Below are positions 17,377 through 25,590 of a stretch of DNA of 64,000 nt, piece after piece; the stretch's first letter is position 1, and the number at the start of each line of letters is the position of its first letter. The position numbers and the translations under genes are program-made. Under the pieces are notes generated by a model. The model worked only from the letters and a program-made list of their open reading frames with translations. It was not told the DNA's origin and searched no databases. Source of the DNA: Dinoroseobacter sp965279125 (GTDB taxonomy: Bacteria; Pseudomonadota; Alphaproteobacteria; Rhodobacterales; Rhodobacteraceae); contig CBDIHL010000043.1 of assembly GCA_965279125.1 (NCBI GenBank), positions 62,001 through 126,000 of the forward strand. The letters are read 5' to 3'.

Positions 17377-18801
17377 TCACGCCGTTCTCATCGGTGTTTT
17401 CATCGTCACCAGTTCCTCTGACATAGTTGGGTGGACAGCGCAAACCTGGTCAAAGTCCTCTTTGGTCGCGCCCATCTTGATCGCAACGCCTGCCAGCTGG
17501 ATCATTTCGCCCGCGCCGGGGGCTACAATATGACAGCCCAGCACGACCCGCGTGGCTTTAGACACGACCAGTTTCATCAAAACCCGGTCACTGCGTCCGG
17601 CAAACGCCGTCTGCATGGGCCGGAACGAGGTGCAATAAATCTCGACCGGCTCTTGGTCGCGCGCATCCTCTTCTGACAGCCCAATCGTGCCCATTTCTGG
17701 TTGGGTGAAGATGGCCGAGGGGATCAGCTCGTGATCCACGGGCGTCGGGTTGCCTTTGAACACCGTCTCGACGAAGGCCATGCCCTCGCGGATCGCAACG
17801 GGCGTTAGCTGCACGCGGTTGGTGACATCGCCGATGGCATAGACAGACGACACGCCGGTCTGGCTGAACTGGTCCACGACCACCTCGCCGCGACGCCCAA
17901 CTTCGACGCCAGCCTCTTGAAGACCAAGATCGCCAGTGTTCGGCGCGCGCCCGGTCGCAAACAGCACCGCATCATAGATCGCCTCGTCGCCGTTGGTGCC
18001 CTTGACCCAGACAGGTCCAGAGGTCTGGTCGCTGACTGCCACCGTCTCGCCCATCACCGTACCCATTTCGCCGGGTTTTGGCGCATCCTTGGCGGCGCGC
18101 ATCTCCACAATGTTGGTGCCCAGATGCAGGTCGATGCCCGACTCGCGCATCATCTCGGCCACAAGCCCGCGCGCTTCGTCATCAAAGCCGCGCAGCACCT
18201 GGGCGCCGCGATAATATTGCGTCACCTCCACGCCGAGGCCATTCATTATGCAGGCGAACTCGCACGCGATATAGCCGCCGCCGATGATCAGCAGCTTCTT
18301 GGGCAGTTCTTTGAGGTCGAAAATGTCATCCGACACGATGCCCAGATGCGCGTTGGGCATATCAGGACGCACGGGCCGCCCGCCGGTGGCAATCAGGATA
18401 TGCTTGGCGGTCTTCTCCTCGCCCGTGCTTAGCGTGACCGTGTGCGGATCTTTCAGCTTGGCGCGCGCGTCGTAAATCTCGACATCCGAGTTGCCCAGCA
18501 TCTTGCGATACACCTCTTCGAGGCGCGATAGCTCGCTATGCAGATGCTTTTGAAACTTCGACCAGTCGAAATCGCCCGCCGTGACATCCCAGCCATAGCT
18601 TTGGGCGTCCTTGAACGCCTCGCTATATTCAGACGCGAACACCATCAGTTTTTTGGGCACACAGCCCCGGATCACGCACGTCCCGCCCATGCGGCTGTCT
18701 TCGGCAATCGCCACTTTCGCACCTTCGGCAGCCGCCACGCGGGCCGCGCGCACACCGCCCGAACCCCCTCCGATCACGAAGAGATCATAGTCAAAGCTCA
18801 T
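17377..18801 (-). CDS. gor: Glutathione-disulfide reductase
   Basis: 474 residues. FAD-binding N-terminus DLFVIGGGSGGVRAARVAA, redox-active disulfide C42/C47 in GGTCVIRGCVPKKL, NADPH domain (LLIIGGGYIACEFACIMNGLG) and the dimer-interface His-Glu pair in AVHPTMSEELV. The enzyme reduces GSSG to GSH with NADPH in the cytoplasm. The VIRGCVPKK form is typical of glutathione reductase rather than lipoamide dehydrogenase. It lies 45 bp downstream of rpiA on the same strand, so co-transcription is likely. Confidence 0.95.
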   Translation of the reverse strand: MSFDYDLFVIGGGSGGVRAARVAAAEGAKVAIAEDSRMGGTCVIRGCVPKKLMVFASEYSEAFKDAQSYGWDVTAGDFDWSKFQKHLHSELSRLEEVYRKMLGNSDVEIYDARAKLKDPHTVTLSTGEEKTAKHILIATGGRPVRPDMPNAHLGIVSDDIFDLKELPKKLLIIGGGYIACEFACIMNGLGVEVTQYYRGAQVLRGFDDEARGLVAEMMRESGIDLHLGTNIVEMRAAKDAPKPGEMGTVMGETVAVSDQTSGPVWVKGTNGDEAIYDAVLFATGRAPNTGDLGLQEAGVEVGRRGEVVVDQFSQTGVSSVYAIGDVTNRVQLTPVAIREGMAFVETVFKGNPTPVDHELIPSAIFTQPEMGTIGLSEEDARDQEPVEIYCTSFRPMQTAFAGRSDRVLMKLVVSKATRVVLGCHIVAPGAGEMIQLAGVAIKMGATKEDFDQVCAVHPTMSEELVTMKTPMRTA

Positions 18802-18846
18802 GGGCGGGGGCTCCTTAGTCGTCGGTCTCGCGCGGGTCGCGCAGGC

Positions 18847-19629
18847 TTACATGTCAGTGAAAAGGTTATTGGTGTCGGCGATTTCAATCCGGTCCTGGGT
18901 CACAGTTCCGTTGTTGATATCGCGCAGCTCCACCGTGCCATCGCCGTGACCGATGATGACGACGTCACAAATGTCGATGAACAGGCCGTTCTCGACAACG
19001 CCGGGGATCTGGTTGAGCACAAGGCTGACCTGACGCGGATTGCCGATGCGGCGCAGGTGCAGGTCGAGAATAAAGTTGCCCTCGTCGGTGCGATACGGCT
19101 GGTCGCGGTCGAGGCGCAAAGCCGACGAGCGGCCCATGACATCGAGGTTAATCAGCGTTTCCTCGATCAGCGTCTTCGTCGTCTGCCACCCAAACGGAAT
19201 GATCTCCACCGGCAGCGGGAAGGCACCCAGCTGTTCGACCTGTTTGGAGACATCCGCAATCACCACCATCTGGTCGCTCGCGGTCGCCACGATCTTCTCT
19301 TGCAACAACGCGCCGCCCCCGCCTTTGATCAGGTTGAGGTTGGCGTCGTACTCATCCGTGCCGTCAATGGTCAGGTCGAGCCATTTGGCTTCGTCCAACG
19401 TGGACACGCGCAGGCCAACGTCTTGGGCCAGCTTCGCGGTGCGGCTGGAGGTCGGCACGCCGGTGATCTGCAACCCGTCCTCGCGCACCAACTCGCCGAG
19501 GCAGCGCACCATCCATGCGGCGGTCGAGCCTGTGCCAAGGCCCACGCGCATCCCGTCCTCGACGAATTGCACGGCGCGCTTGGCGGCGATGAACTTGGCG
19601 CGGTCGATGGGGGATAATTCACCCGACAT
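18847..19629 (-). CDS. rpiA: Ribose-5-phosphate isomerase A
   Basis: 260 residues. Family markers: VGLGTGSTAAWMV (phosphate-binding loop, about 30-42), LTIDGTDEYDANLNLIKGGGGALLQEKIVA (about 88-117, including the catalytic Asp/Glu/Lys set) and PLPVEIIPFGWQ. It interconverts ribose-5-phosphate and ribulose-5-phosphate in the pentose phosphate pathway. Probably expressed with gor, which also depends on pentose-phosphate NADPH; that link is inferred. Confidence 0.96.
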   Translation of the reverse strand: MSGELSPIDRAKFIAAKRAVQFVEDGMRVGLGTGSTAAWMVRCLGELVREDGLQITGVPTSSRTAKLAQDVGLRVSTLDEAKWLDLTIDGTDEYDANLNLIKGGGGALLQEKIVATASDQMVVIADVSKQVEQLGAFPLPVEIIPFGWQTTKTLIEETLINLDVMGRSSALRLDRDQPYRTDEGNFILDLHLRRIGNPRQVSLVLNQIPGVVENGLFIDICDVVIIGHGDGTVELRDINNGTVTQDRIEIADTNNLFTDM

Positions 19630-19703
19630 GGTTAATCTCCGGTCTATTCTGGCGGCAAATTAGGCGGTTTCGGGCGCGGGCGCGAGGGCTAAATGCCCCT
19701 AAG

Positions 19704-20393
19704 TCAGATCGGGCGCGGCCATCCCGTGGAACTGGCCTGCAAGCCCTCTCTCAACTGATCCAGCTTATCCACAGGCAAAATCACCAGAAGGCCGGGGACA
19801 TCCACGCTGAGCTGAACCGGCCCGCCCATCGCGGTGTTCGAGGTGCCAATCCGCCCGCCGGGGGCCATCGCCAGCGCGTCCACGGGCCAGCGCAGGTTGG
19901 TGCCATGCGCCACCACGGGGACCAGCGGAAACAGTGACACGCGCGTCTGCGTCGGCAGATCAAGTGTCATCTGCGGCGGGCACAGCGCGATCACATCCTC
20001 CTCGGCAATCAAAATGCAGCGCTTATCGGCAAAGCGCAAAAGTGCGTGATATGCAGCCAACTCATGGTCGCGCCGCCTGCCCGTCAGGCCCACGCCAAGG
20101 ATCAAGGGCGCGTCCACTGCCATTAACCCTTTCTCGAAATCGGTGGTTTCTTGGTCGTCGCTTACGTGCAGATGGTCCGGGCCAAGAGCGTCGCGCGCCC
20201 TGTCAGAGACTGAGTCGAAATCGCCGATCACCGCTTGGGGGGTAATTCCATGCGCCAGCGCAATATCCGCCCCGCCATCCAACGCCACCAGAATCGGAGC
20301 AATTTGCACTGCATCCGCCAGCGCCTCAGAAGTCACTGATCCGCCTCCCAAAAGTGTCAAAAAAGTGGTGCTGTGAACAATGGCATCATGCAT
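19704..20393 (-). CDS. thiN: Thiamine diphosphokinase
   Basis: 229 residues of the bacterial thiamine pyrophosphokinase family: LVALDGGADIALAHGITPQAVIGDFDSVSD (about 35-65), DDQETTDFEKGLMAV (about 78-93) and GLTGRRRDHELAAYHALLRF carry the conserved Asp and substrate-binding residues. It transfers pyrophosphate from ATP to thiamine to form thiamine diphosphate. A strong ribosome site AGGAGG lies 10 nt before the ATG. No TPP riboswitch is seen upstream. Confidence 0.88.
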   Translation of the reverse strand: MHDAIVHSTTFLTLLGGGSVTSEALADAVQIAPILVALDGGADIALAHGITPQAVIGDFDSVSDRARDALGPDHLHVSDDQETTDFEKGLMAVDAPLILGVGLTGRRRDHELAAYHALLRFADKRCILIAEEDVIALCPPQMTLDLPTQTRVSLFPLVPVVAHGTNLRWPVDALAMAPGGRIGTSNTAMGGPVQLSVDVPGLLVILPVDKLDQLREGLQASSTGWPRPI

Positions 20394-20536
20394 CGAATAT
20401 TGACCTCCTGAGGCGAAACAAAGCGCACCTAAACCGGCGGAAAATCAATGCCGAAATTGCGTTTTTGTTTGTGATTGGGAAATCATAGGGGGTAATCTGT
20501 CCTCAGCTGGGGCTCGGGGGAGAAAGGCAGCTGACA

Positions 20537-22003
20537 ATGGTTGGTGCGAGTAAAATTCTCACCGTCTCATACGGGACATTCTCCTGCACGTTGGAGGGTT
20601 TTGATGACCCGTTCAATACGATGCGCTCGATTGCGGAGTATTTTCGCGATCTTGCCGCGGAGGACCGGTATTTCGGTGCGGAACCGCCCACCCCGGATGT
20701 CAGCCATCTGCACGCGCTTGCGCAACACGATAACCCTCGCCCTGTAGCTGCCCATGTGCAGGAAAACGGGTTGCGGTTGACGCAAGGCGATGCTGCCCTT
20801 GCGGATGCTGATGATGCGGCCACCTCCCCCGCTGCCGCCCCAGTGGTTGCCGCCGCTGCCGCCACGGCGGCTGCCGTCGCCGCAACGCCGGACGAAGACA
20901 ATGACGATCTGGCGATGCTGCTGGATGGCATTGACGATGACACTCCGCTGGAGTTGGACGATGAAGACGATGCCGAAGGCAACCTCTTTGATGTCGACGC
21001 CGCCACGCCCGAGCCGACACCCGCTTATGACCCGCGCGCCGCGATAGCTGCCAAACTCGCCGCGGCGCGCGAGACCGTGGATGCCGAAGCGCCGACCGAC
21101 CGCCGCGTTCGCGCGCCCAAGGTCAGCGACGAAGACCTTGCCGCCGCCGCCGCGCAATCGCCAAGCCGCGCAATGAAGCGCCCCGATGCGTTTCGCGAGG
21201 ACCTCGACAGCCTGAACGAAGGCAAGTCCGACCTGTCGGACGAAGACGAAGCCGCCTTGATGGCCGAGCTGGACGCGCTGCAAGACGACCCGCCCAAGGG
21301 CAAGGACGGCAAAGCCTTGCTGGAATCGGACCTGATCGAGCGGGAAGAAGCCGCACTTGAGCGCCTCTTGGCCAAGACCAACAGCAAGCTGACCGATGAC
21401 GATGTGCAACAAAAACGCGCTTCGCTATCGCATCTGAAAGCCGCCGTGGCCGCGACCATGGCCGACCGCAATGCCGGGGCCGCGCATGACGCCGACACCT
21501 CTGACCCCGACAGCGCCTACCGCGCCGATCTGGCCAAGGCGGTGCATCCCAAAGCGGCCGCCCTCGCACCGGAGCCCGCGCCGAAAGTCGCCGCAAAGCC
21601 CGCGCCCCTGGTGCTGGTCGCCGATCGCGACGCCAAGCCCGCAAGTGAGCCGCAGCAGGCCAAATCCAACGGACCCGTGCGCCCGCGCCGCGTCGATACC
21701 GCCAAGCAGCCGCGCTCGCGTCAGGACTCGGATGAGGGCTTTGCCGTCTATGCCGACAAGGTGGGGGCGACGGAGTTGAGCGAAATGATGGAAGCCGCCG
21801 CCGCCTATCTGAACCTTGTGGAAGGCGCGGAGTCCTTCACCCGACCACAGGTCATGCATATGGTCTTGCGTCAGGAGCGCGGCAAAAACTTCACCCGCGA
21901 AGACAGCCTGCGCAGCTTTGACAGTCTGGTGCGCAAAGGTGCGATCCACAAAGTGGATCATGGCCAGTTCGCGATCCATGAAGACTCGCGCTACGTTTCA
22001 TAA
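20537..22003 (+). CDS. Conserved protein of unknown function with acidic disordered centre
   Basis: 488 residues, no signal peptide. The N-terminus (ILTVSYGTFSCTLEGFDDPFNTMRSIAEYFRDLAAED) and the C-terminus (ESFTRPQVMHMVLRQERG...TREDSLRSFDSLVRKGAIHKVDHGQFAI) look folded, the latter like a winged-helix end. Between about residues 85 and 390 lies a low-complexity region rich in Ala, Asp, Glu and Pro, with a poly-Ala tract (about 95-115) and DDDTPLELDDEDDAEGN. I recall similar proteins in other Rhodobacteraceae but no assigned role. It ends at a clear terminator. A cytoplasmic scaffold or regulator is possible; this is speculation. Confidence 0.75.
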   Translation: MVGASKILTVSYGTFSCTLEGFDDPFNTMRSIAEYFRDLAAEDRYFGAEPPTPDVSHLHALAQHDNPRPVAAHVQENGLRLTQGDAALADADDAATSPAAAPVVAAAAATAAAVAATPDEDNDDLAMLLDGIDDDTPLELDDEDDAEGNLFDVDAATPEPTPAYDPRAAIAAKLAAARETVDAEAPTDRRVRAPKVSDEDLAAAAAQSPSRAMKRPDAFREDLDSLNEGKSDLSDEDEAALMAELDALQDDPPKGKDGKALLESDLIEREEAALERLLAKTNSKLTDDDVQQKRASLSHLKAAVAATMADRNAGAAHDADTSDPDSAYRADLAKAVHPKAAALAPEPAPKVAAKPAPLVLVADRDAKPASEPQQAKSNGPVRPRRVDTAKQPRSRQDSDEGFAVYADKVGATELSEMMEAAAAYLNLVEGAESFTRPQVMHMVLRQERGKNFTREDSLRSFDSLVRKGAIHKVDHGQFAIHEDSRYVS

Positions 22004-22029
22004 CACGTCCCTCGTGTGTTACGGGCATT

Positions 22030-22053
22030 GGGCAGGCCTCGCGCCTGCCCTTT
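22030..22053 (+). terminator. Rho-independent terminator after the 20537-22003 gene
   Basis: GGGCAGGC (22030-22037) pairs perfectly with GCCTGCCC (22043-22050) over a 5-nt loop, followed by TTT and later TTTT. It starts 27 bp after the stop codon. Confidence 0.75.
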
Positions 22054-22067
22054 GCTGTTTTGGGGTC
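22044..22067 (+). repeat. 24-bp direct repeat, left copy
   Basis: Starts CCTGCCCTTTGCTG and ends GGGGTC. Identical to 22162-22185, 118 bp away. It contains the 3' arm of the terminator. Together the two copies bracket palindrome array B. Confidence 0.9.
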
Positions 22068-22076
22068 GGGCCGCAA

Positions 22077-22120
22077 GCGCGATTTCGAAATCGCGCAAGC
22101 ACGGCTCTTCGAAGAGCCGT
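22077..22120. repeat. Palindrome array B: two 20-bp palindromes, 24-bp period
   Basis: Unit 1 GCGCGATTTCGAAATCGCGC (22077-22096) and unit 2 ACGGCTCTTCGAAGAGCCGT (22101-22120), separated by AAGC. Both are perfect. They lie in the convergent gap between the unknown acidic protein and the YdeI-like gene, inside a pair of 24-bp direct repeats. Confidence 0.9.
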
Positions 22121-22161
22121 TCCCTCCTAGCCCTCGTCGCGTGGCTTGGCACCTGCATCAA

Positions 22162-22185
22162 CCTGCCCTTTGCTGTTTTGGGGTC
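22162..22185 (+). repeat. 24-bp direct repeat, right copy
   Basis: Perfect second copy of 22044-22067. It lacks the 5' terminator arm, so it does not form the same hairpin. Confidence 0.9.
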
Positions 22186-22201
22186 ATGATCCTATGGCGC
22201 G

Positions 22202-22822
22202 CTATCGCTCCATCGCTCCTTTTCCGGCGATTATCTTGTCGCGCGCCTTGGCGATCCGGTTGTTCTGGGTGGCCTCGGTCTTGGCCGAGCCAAGATGGAT
22301 CACATAGCTGCGCTGCCGCCCCGGCGTCAGGCGCGCGAAGGCTTCCGCAAGCTCCGGGTCGTCATCCAGTGCGGTGACCAGTGTCTCGGGCAAGTCCAGC
22401 GCTGGGGTGGTTTTGACAGGCTTGCCCCCCGCCTCGGCATAGCCGAGCGCCTCGGCCAGATAGCCAGTGATGATCTGCGCCTTTGCGGCCACCTCATCCG
22501 CGTGACGAAACCGCATGGTGCCGGGATGGGCGGTGTTTGGTCCATCCTTTTCCAGCACGCCCTCGGGGTCTTTCATCAAGGCCGCATCCAAGAAGCTGAG
22601 CCTGAACTCCGCCCGATGCGCCCCGATGATCGCGACGTTGCGCCTGGCTTGGGTATAGCAGGGATGCCCCCATTTCACCGTCTCGGTTAGCCCAGCGCCC
22701 ACGCAGAGAGCGCGCAACTGGGCCAACCCATCCGCCCAAATCCGGGTCGCGCAATCGAGGGTCGCGAAACGCGGGCAGCGCCCACAGCCTTGGGTGAAAT
22801 AGTCTTCGATATCCTGGATCAT
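22202..22822 (-). CDS. YdeI/OmpD-associated family protein (DUF1801-like)
   Basis: 206 residues: an N-terminal DUF1801-like domain (LRALCVGAGLTETVKWGHPCYT, NVAIIGAHRAEFRLSFLDAALM) and a C-terminal YdeI helical tail (LPETLVTALDDDPELAEAFARLTPGRQRSYVIHLGSAKT...RIAKARDKIIAGKG). The family is described as bacteriocin-protection or OmpD-associated, but the biochemical role is unknown. It is convergent with the acidic unknown protein. Confidence 0.8.
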   Translation of the reverse strand: MIQDIEDYFTQGCGRCPRFATLDCATRIWADGLAQLRALCVGAGLTETVKWGHPCYTQARRNVAIIGAHRAEFRLSFLDAALMKDPEGVLEKDGPNTAHPGTMRFRHADEVAAKAQIITGYLAEALGYAEAGGKPVKTTPALDLPETLVTALDDDPELAEAFARLTPGRQRSYVIHLGSAKTEATQNNRIAKARDKIIAGKGAMER

Positions 22823-22854
22823 GCGCGCCAGATTATATGGGGCGCACTGAGAAG

Positions 22855-23091
22855 CTATCCCTTGTCGCTTGGCTTGGCGTCGGGATCAGCCTGCCCGACC
22901 CCGAGGAACACAAACTTGAACGGCAGCACCCAAATCACGCCCAGCGCGATATAGGCCAATAGCTCCAGCACAAACGGCAGCCGCCCGATGGAGGTCATCA
23001 GGTTCAGCACGATCACCACATAGACGGGCAAGCCCACCAGCAGGATAAACAGCGACCAGCGCCGCCGGGCTTTGTAACTAAGCGCCATCAA
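22855..23091 (-). CDS. DUF2842 small membrane protein
   Basis: 78 residues with two membrane helices (LFILLVGLPVYVVIVLNLMTSI and FVLELLAYIALGVIWVLPFKFVFLGVG), the DUF2842 pattern seen in alphaproteobacteria. Function unknown. It lies 16 bp downstream of purA on the same strand. Confidence 0.85.
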   Translation of the reverse strand: MMALSYKARRRWSLFILLVGLPVYVVIVLNLMTSIGRLPFVLELLAYIALGVIWVLPFKFVFLGVGQADPDAKPSDKG

Positions 23092-23107
23092 GAGCCTCCC
23101 TCAAGAG

Positions 23108-24403
23108 TTAATCCGCGAACGGGTCGGTCACGAGGATCGTGTCTTCCCGTTCGGGCGAGGTGGAAAGTAGGGCGACCGGGCACTGGATCAACTCCTCGAT
23201 CCGGCGCACGTATTTCACCGCAGCCCCCGGCAGGTCATTCCACGAGCGCGCACCTTCGGTGCTGCCGCTCCAGCCTTCCATTTCCTCATAGACGGGCACG
23301 CAACGCGCCTGTTGATCCGCCGCCGTCGGCAGGTAATCGAGGCGCGTGCCGTCCAGATCGTAGCCCACGCAAATCTTCAACGTCTCGAACCCATCGAGCA
23401 CATCGAGCTTGGTCAACGAGATCCCATGCACCCCCGAGGTCGCACAGGTCTGGCGCACGAGGGCCGCATCAAACCAGCCACAGCGCCGCTTGCGCCCTGT
23501 CGTGGTGCCGAACTCGTGACCACGCTCGCCAAGGCGCTGGCCGTCGTCATCGTCAAGCTCGGTCGGGAACGGGCCTTCACCGACGCGGGTGGTGTAGGCC
23601 TTCACAATGCCCAGAACATAATCAATCGAGCCGGGGCCGATACCCACCCCCGTCGCCGCCTGACCTGCGATCACATTCGACGAGGTCACAAACGGATAGG
23701 TGCCAAAGTCGATATCCAGCAGTGCGCCTTGCGCCCCTTCAAAGAGGATGCGCTTGCCCGCTTTGCGCTTCTCGTTCAGCACTTTCCAAACCGGGGCGGC
23801 GTAGTGGAGGATCGCAGGTGCGACCTCCAACAGCTTGGCCACAAGCGCGTCGCGGTCAATCGCTTCGACGCCCAGCCCTTTGCGCAACGGATCATGGTGC
23901 TGCAAGGCGCGGTCGACGCGGGCCTCCAAAGTGGCCCTATCCGCCAAGTCCGCCACGCGCACGGAACGACGCCCGACTTTATCTTCATAGGCCGGACCAA
24001 TGCCGCGCCCGGTGGTGCCGATCTTGGTGCCCTTCGAGGCCGCCTCTTCGCGCGCGCGGTCCAGCTCGCCATGAATGGGAAGGATCAGCGGCGTGTTTTC
24101 GGCAATCATCAAGGTCTCGGGCGTGATCTCGACGCCTTGGGCGCGCACGGTCTCGATCTCGGCCAGCAGGTGCCAGGGGTCGAGGACAACACCATTGCCG
24201 ATGACCGAAAGCTTGCCGCCGCGCACCACGCCCGAGGGCAGAGCGTGCAGCTTATAGACCTTGCCATCCACGACCAAAGTGTGCCCGGCATTGTGACCGC
24301 CTTGAAAGCGCGCGATAATATCTGCGCGCTCAGACAGCCAATCGACGATCTTGCCTTTGCCCTCGTCGCCCCACTGGGCCCCGACCACCACCACATTCGC
24401 CAT
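23108..24403 (-). CDS. purA: Adenylosuccinate synthetase
   Basis: 431 residues, standard length. It begins MANVVVVGAQWGDEGKGKIVDWLSE with the GTP-binding GDEGKGK loop and the catalytic Asp/His pair. Other markers: GGHNAGHTLV (34-43), TTGRGIGPAYEDK (about 129-141), FEGAQGALLDIDFGTYPFVTSS (about 219-240) and GRKRRCGWFD. It joins IMP and aspartate with GTP, the first committed step to AMP. Confidence 0.97.
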   Translation of the reverse strand: MANVVVVGAQWGDEGKGKIVDWLSERADIIARFQGGHNAGHTLVVDGKVYKLHALPSGVVRGGKLSVIGNGVVLDPWHLLAEIETVRAQGVEITPETLMIAENTPLILPIHGELDRAREEAASKGTKIGTTGRGIGPAYEDKVGRRSVRVADLADRATLEARVDRALQHHDPLRKGLGVEAIDRDALVAKLLEVAPAILHYAAPVWKVLNEKRKAGKRILFEGAQGALLDIDFGTYPFVTSSNVIAGQAATGVGIGPGSIDYVLGIVKAYTTRVGEGPFPTELDDDDGQRLGERGHEFGTTTGRKRRCGWFDAALVRQTCATSGVHGISLTKLDVLDGFETLKICVGYDLDGTRLDYLPTAADQQARCVPVYEEMEGWSGSTEGARSWNDLPGAAVKYVRRIEELIQCPVALLSTSPEREDTILVTDPFAD

Positions 24404-24562
24404 GTCTTATCCCGCCTTTGGCTGCAAACAGCGCCCCCTATAGCGTTGCATGATGCGCGCGCAAACCAACTTTTCGCCGCAGCGTCACGCGCTGAGCACT
24501 GGACAGGGCGCTCGGGCTTTGGCACTCCGGCGCCAGAACAAGAAGCAGAAGGTCTTCGAGCT

Positions 24563-24964
24563 ATGGTCGATTTCGGGTTACGTTGGGCATTTGCGTTTAT
24601 TCTGCTGGTGGCGACCTATAATCCCACCAATTGGAACTACAGTCGCTGGGCGCTGGATGCTTGGGCCGATGGCAGCAAGCCGCTAGTCGTGTTCTTCGGG
24701 CTGGTGCTGCTTGTCGGCTACATCATCTATTTCCGCGCAACATTGCGGTCCATCGGGCCGTTCGGGATGCTTCTTGTAGCCGCCCTTGTAGGCAGCCTGA
24801 TCTGGGTGCTTTACGATTTTGGTCTGCTGAACCTCGAAAATCGGTCGGCCAATGTGTGGTTGGGGATCTTCGCCTTGTCCGTCGTGCTGGGTATCGGTCT
24901 GAGTTGGTCCATCGTGCGCCGCAAGCTGTCTGGGCAGTACGACATGGACGATGTGGACGAATAA
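24563..24964 (+). CDS. DUF6524-like small membrane protein
   Basis: 133 residues with four predicted membrane helices: LRWAFAFILLVATYNPTNW, PLVVFFGLVLLVGYIIYFRATL, FGMLLVAALVGSLIWVLYDFG and VWLGIFALSVVLGIGLSWSIV. An acidic C-terminus (QYDMDDVDE) follows. The motif RWAFAFILLVATYNPTNWNY matches proteins I know as DUF6524; function unknown. It is divergent from purA. Confidence 0.7.
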   Translation: MVDFGLRWAFAFILLVATYNPTNWNYSRWALDAWADGSKPLVVFFGLVLLVGYIIYFRATLRSIGPFGMLLVAALVGSLIWVLYDFGLLNLENRSANVWLGIFALSVVLGIGLSWSIVRRKLSGQYDMDDVDE

Positions 24965-25051
24965 GCCACGTCAACGCGGCGGGGGGCGGGTTGCGCCCGT
25001 CCTGCCGAGCGCATAGATACCGCCGCAACCACCAATAGGACGCCTGCCCGT

Positions 25052-25408
25052 ATGGAAAATGTTATCCTCGTCGTTCATCTGATCTTGGCGCTGTCGCTGA
25101 TCGGGATCGTGCTTTTGCAACGCTCCGAAGGGGGCGGTCTTGGCATGGGAGGCGGCGGGGGCGGCACCGGCGGGGGCCGCGCTGCGACATCGCCAATGGC
25201 GAAACTGACCTGGGGCCTGGCGATTGCGTTCATCGCAACTTCGATCACACTGACGATTGTGGCGGCGCAAAACTCGGCCGACACTTCGGTTCTGGACCGG
25301 ATCGTCGACGCACCGGCCCCATCGGCAGCGCCAGAGCTTCCTGCGGCGGACAGCCTGCTGCCCCCGGCCAGCAGCGACGCGCCTCTGACGCCACCACGCG
25401 CAGATTAA
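25052..25408 (+). CDS. secG: Preprotein translocase subunit SecG
   Basis: 118 residues. The first membrane helix (MENVILVVHLILALSLIGIVLLQRSEGGGLGMG) runs into the Gly-rich loop characteristic of SecG, then a second helix (MAKLTWGLAIAFIATSITLTIVAAQ). The Ala/Pro-rich C-terminal tail is common in alphaproteobacteria. SecG is the third component of the SecYEG channel. It lies 182 bp upstream of pyrG on the same strand, a frequent alphaproteobacterial arrangement. Confidence 0.95.
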   Translation: MENVILVVHLILALSLIGIVLLQRSEGGGLGMGGGGGGTGGGRAATSPMAKLTWGLAIAFIATSITLTIVAAQNSADTSVLDRIVDAPAPSAAPELPAADSLLPPASSDAPLTPPRAD

Positions 25409-25590
25409 ACGCCACAGTTAGTTGGGCTTACATAAATTACCGCAATACCTAGCGGCGTTCGGTTGCCAAAAGCCGCCGAATCCTCTATCGCTTTAATCCC
25501 GTGATGATGCGGTTTTGCGCGCCTTGATCGGCGGCGACGGCCACGGAACCTCACACCTGTTTTGACTGATCTATGGGGGGCCTTGGCCCA

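Noticed and set aside
23312..24562. Extended plus-strand reading frame upstream of the DUF6524-like gene
   Set aside because: It runs antisense through purA; only the part from ATG 24563 has membrane-protein character.
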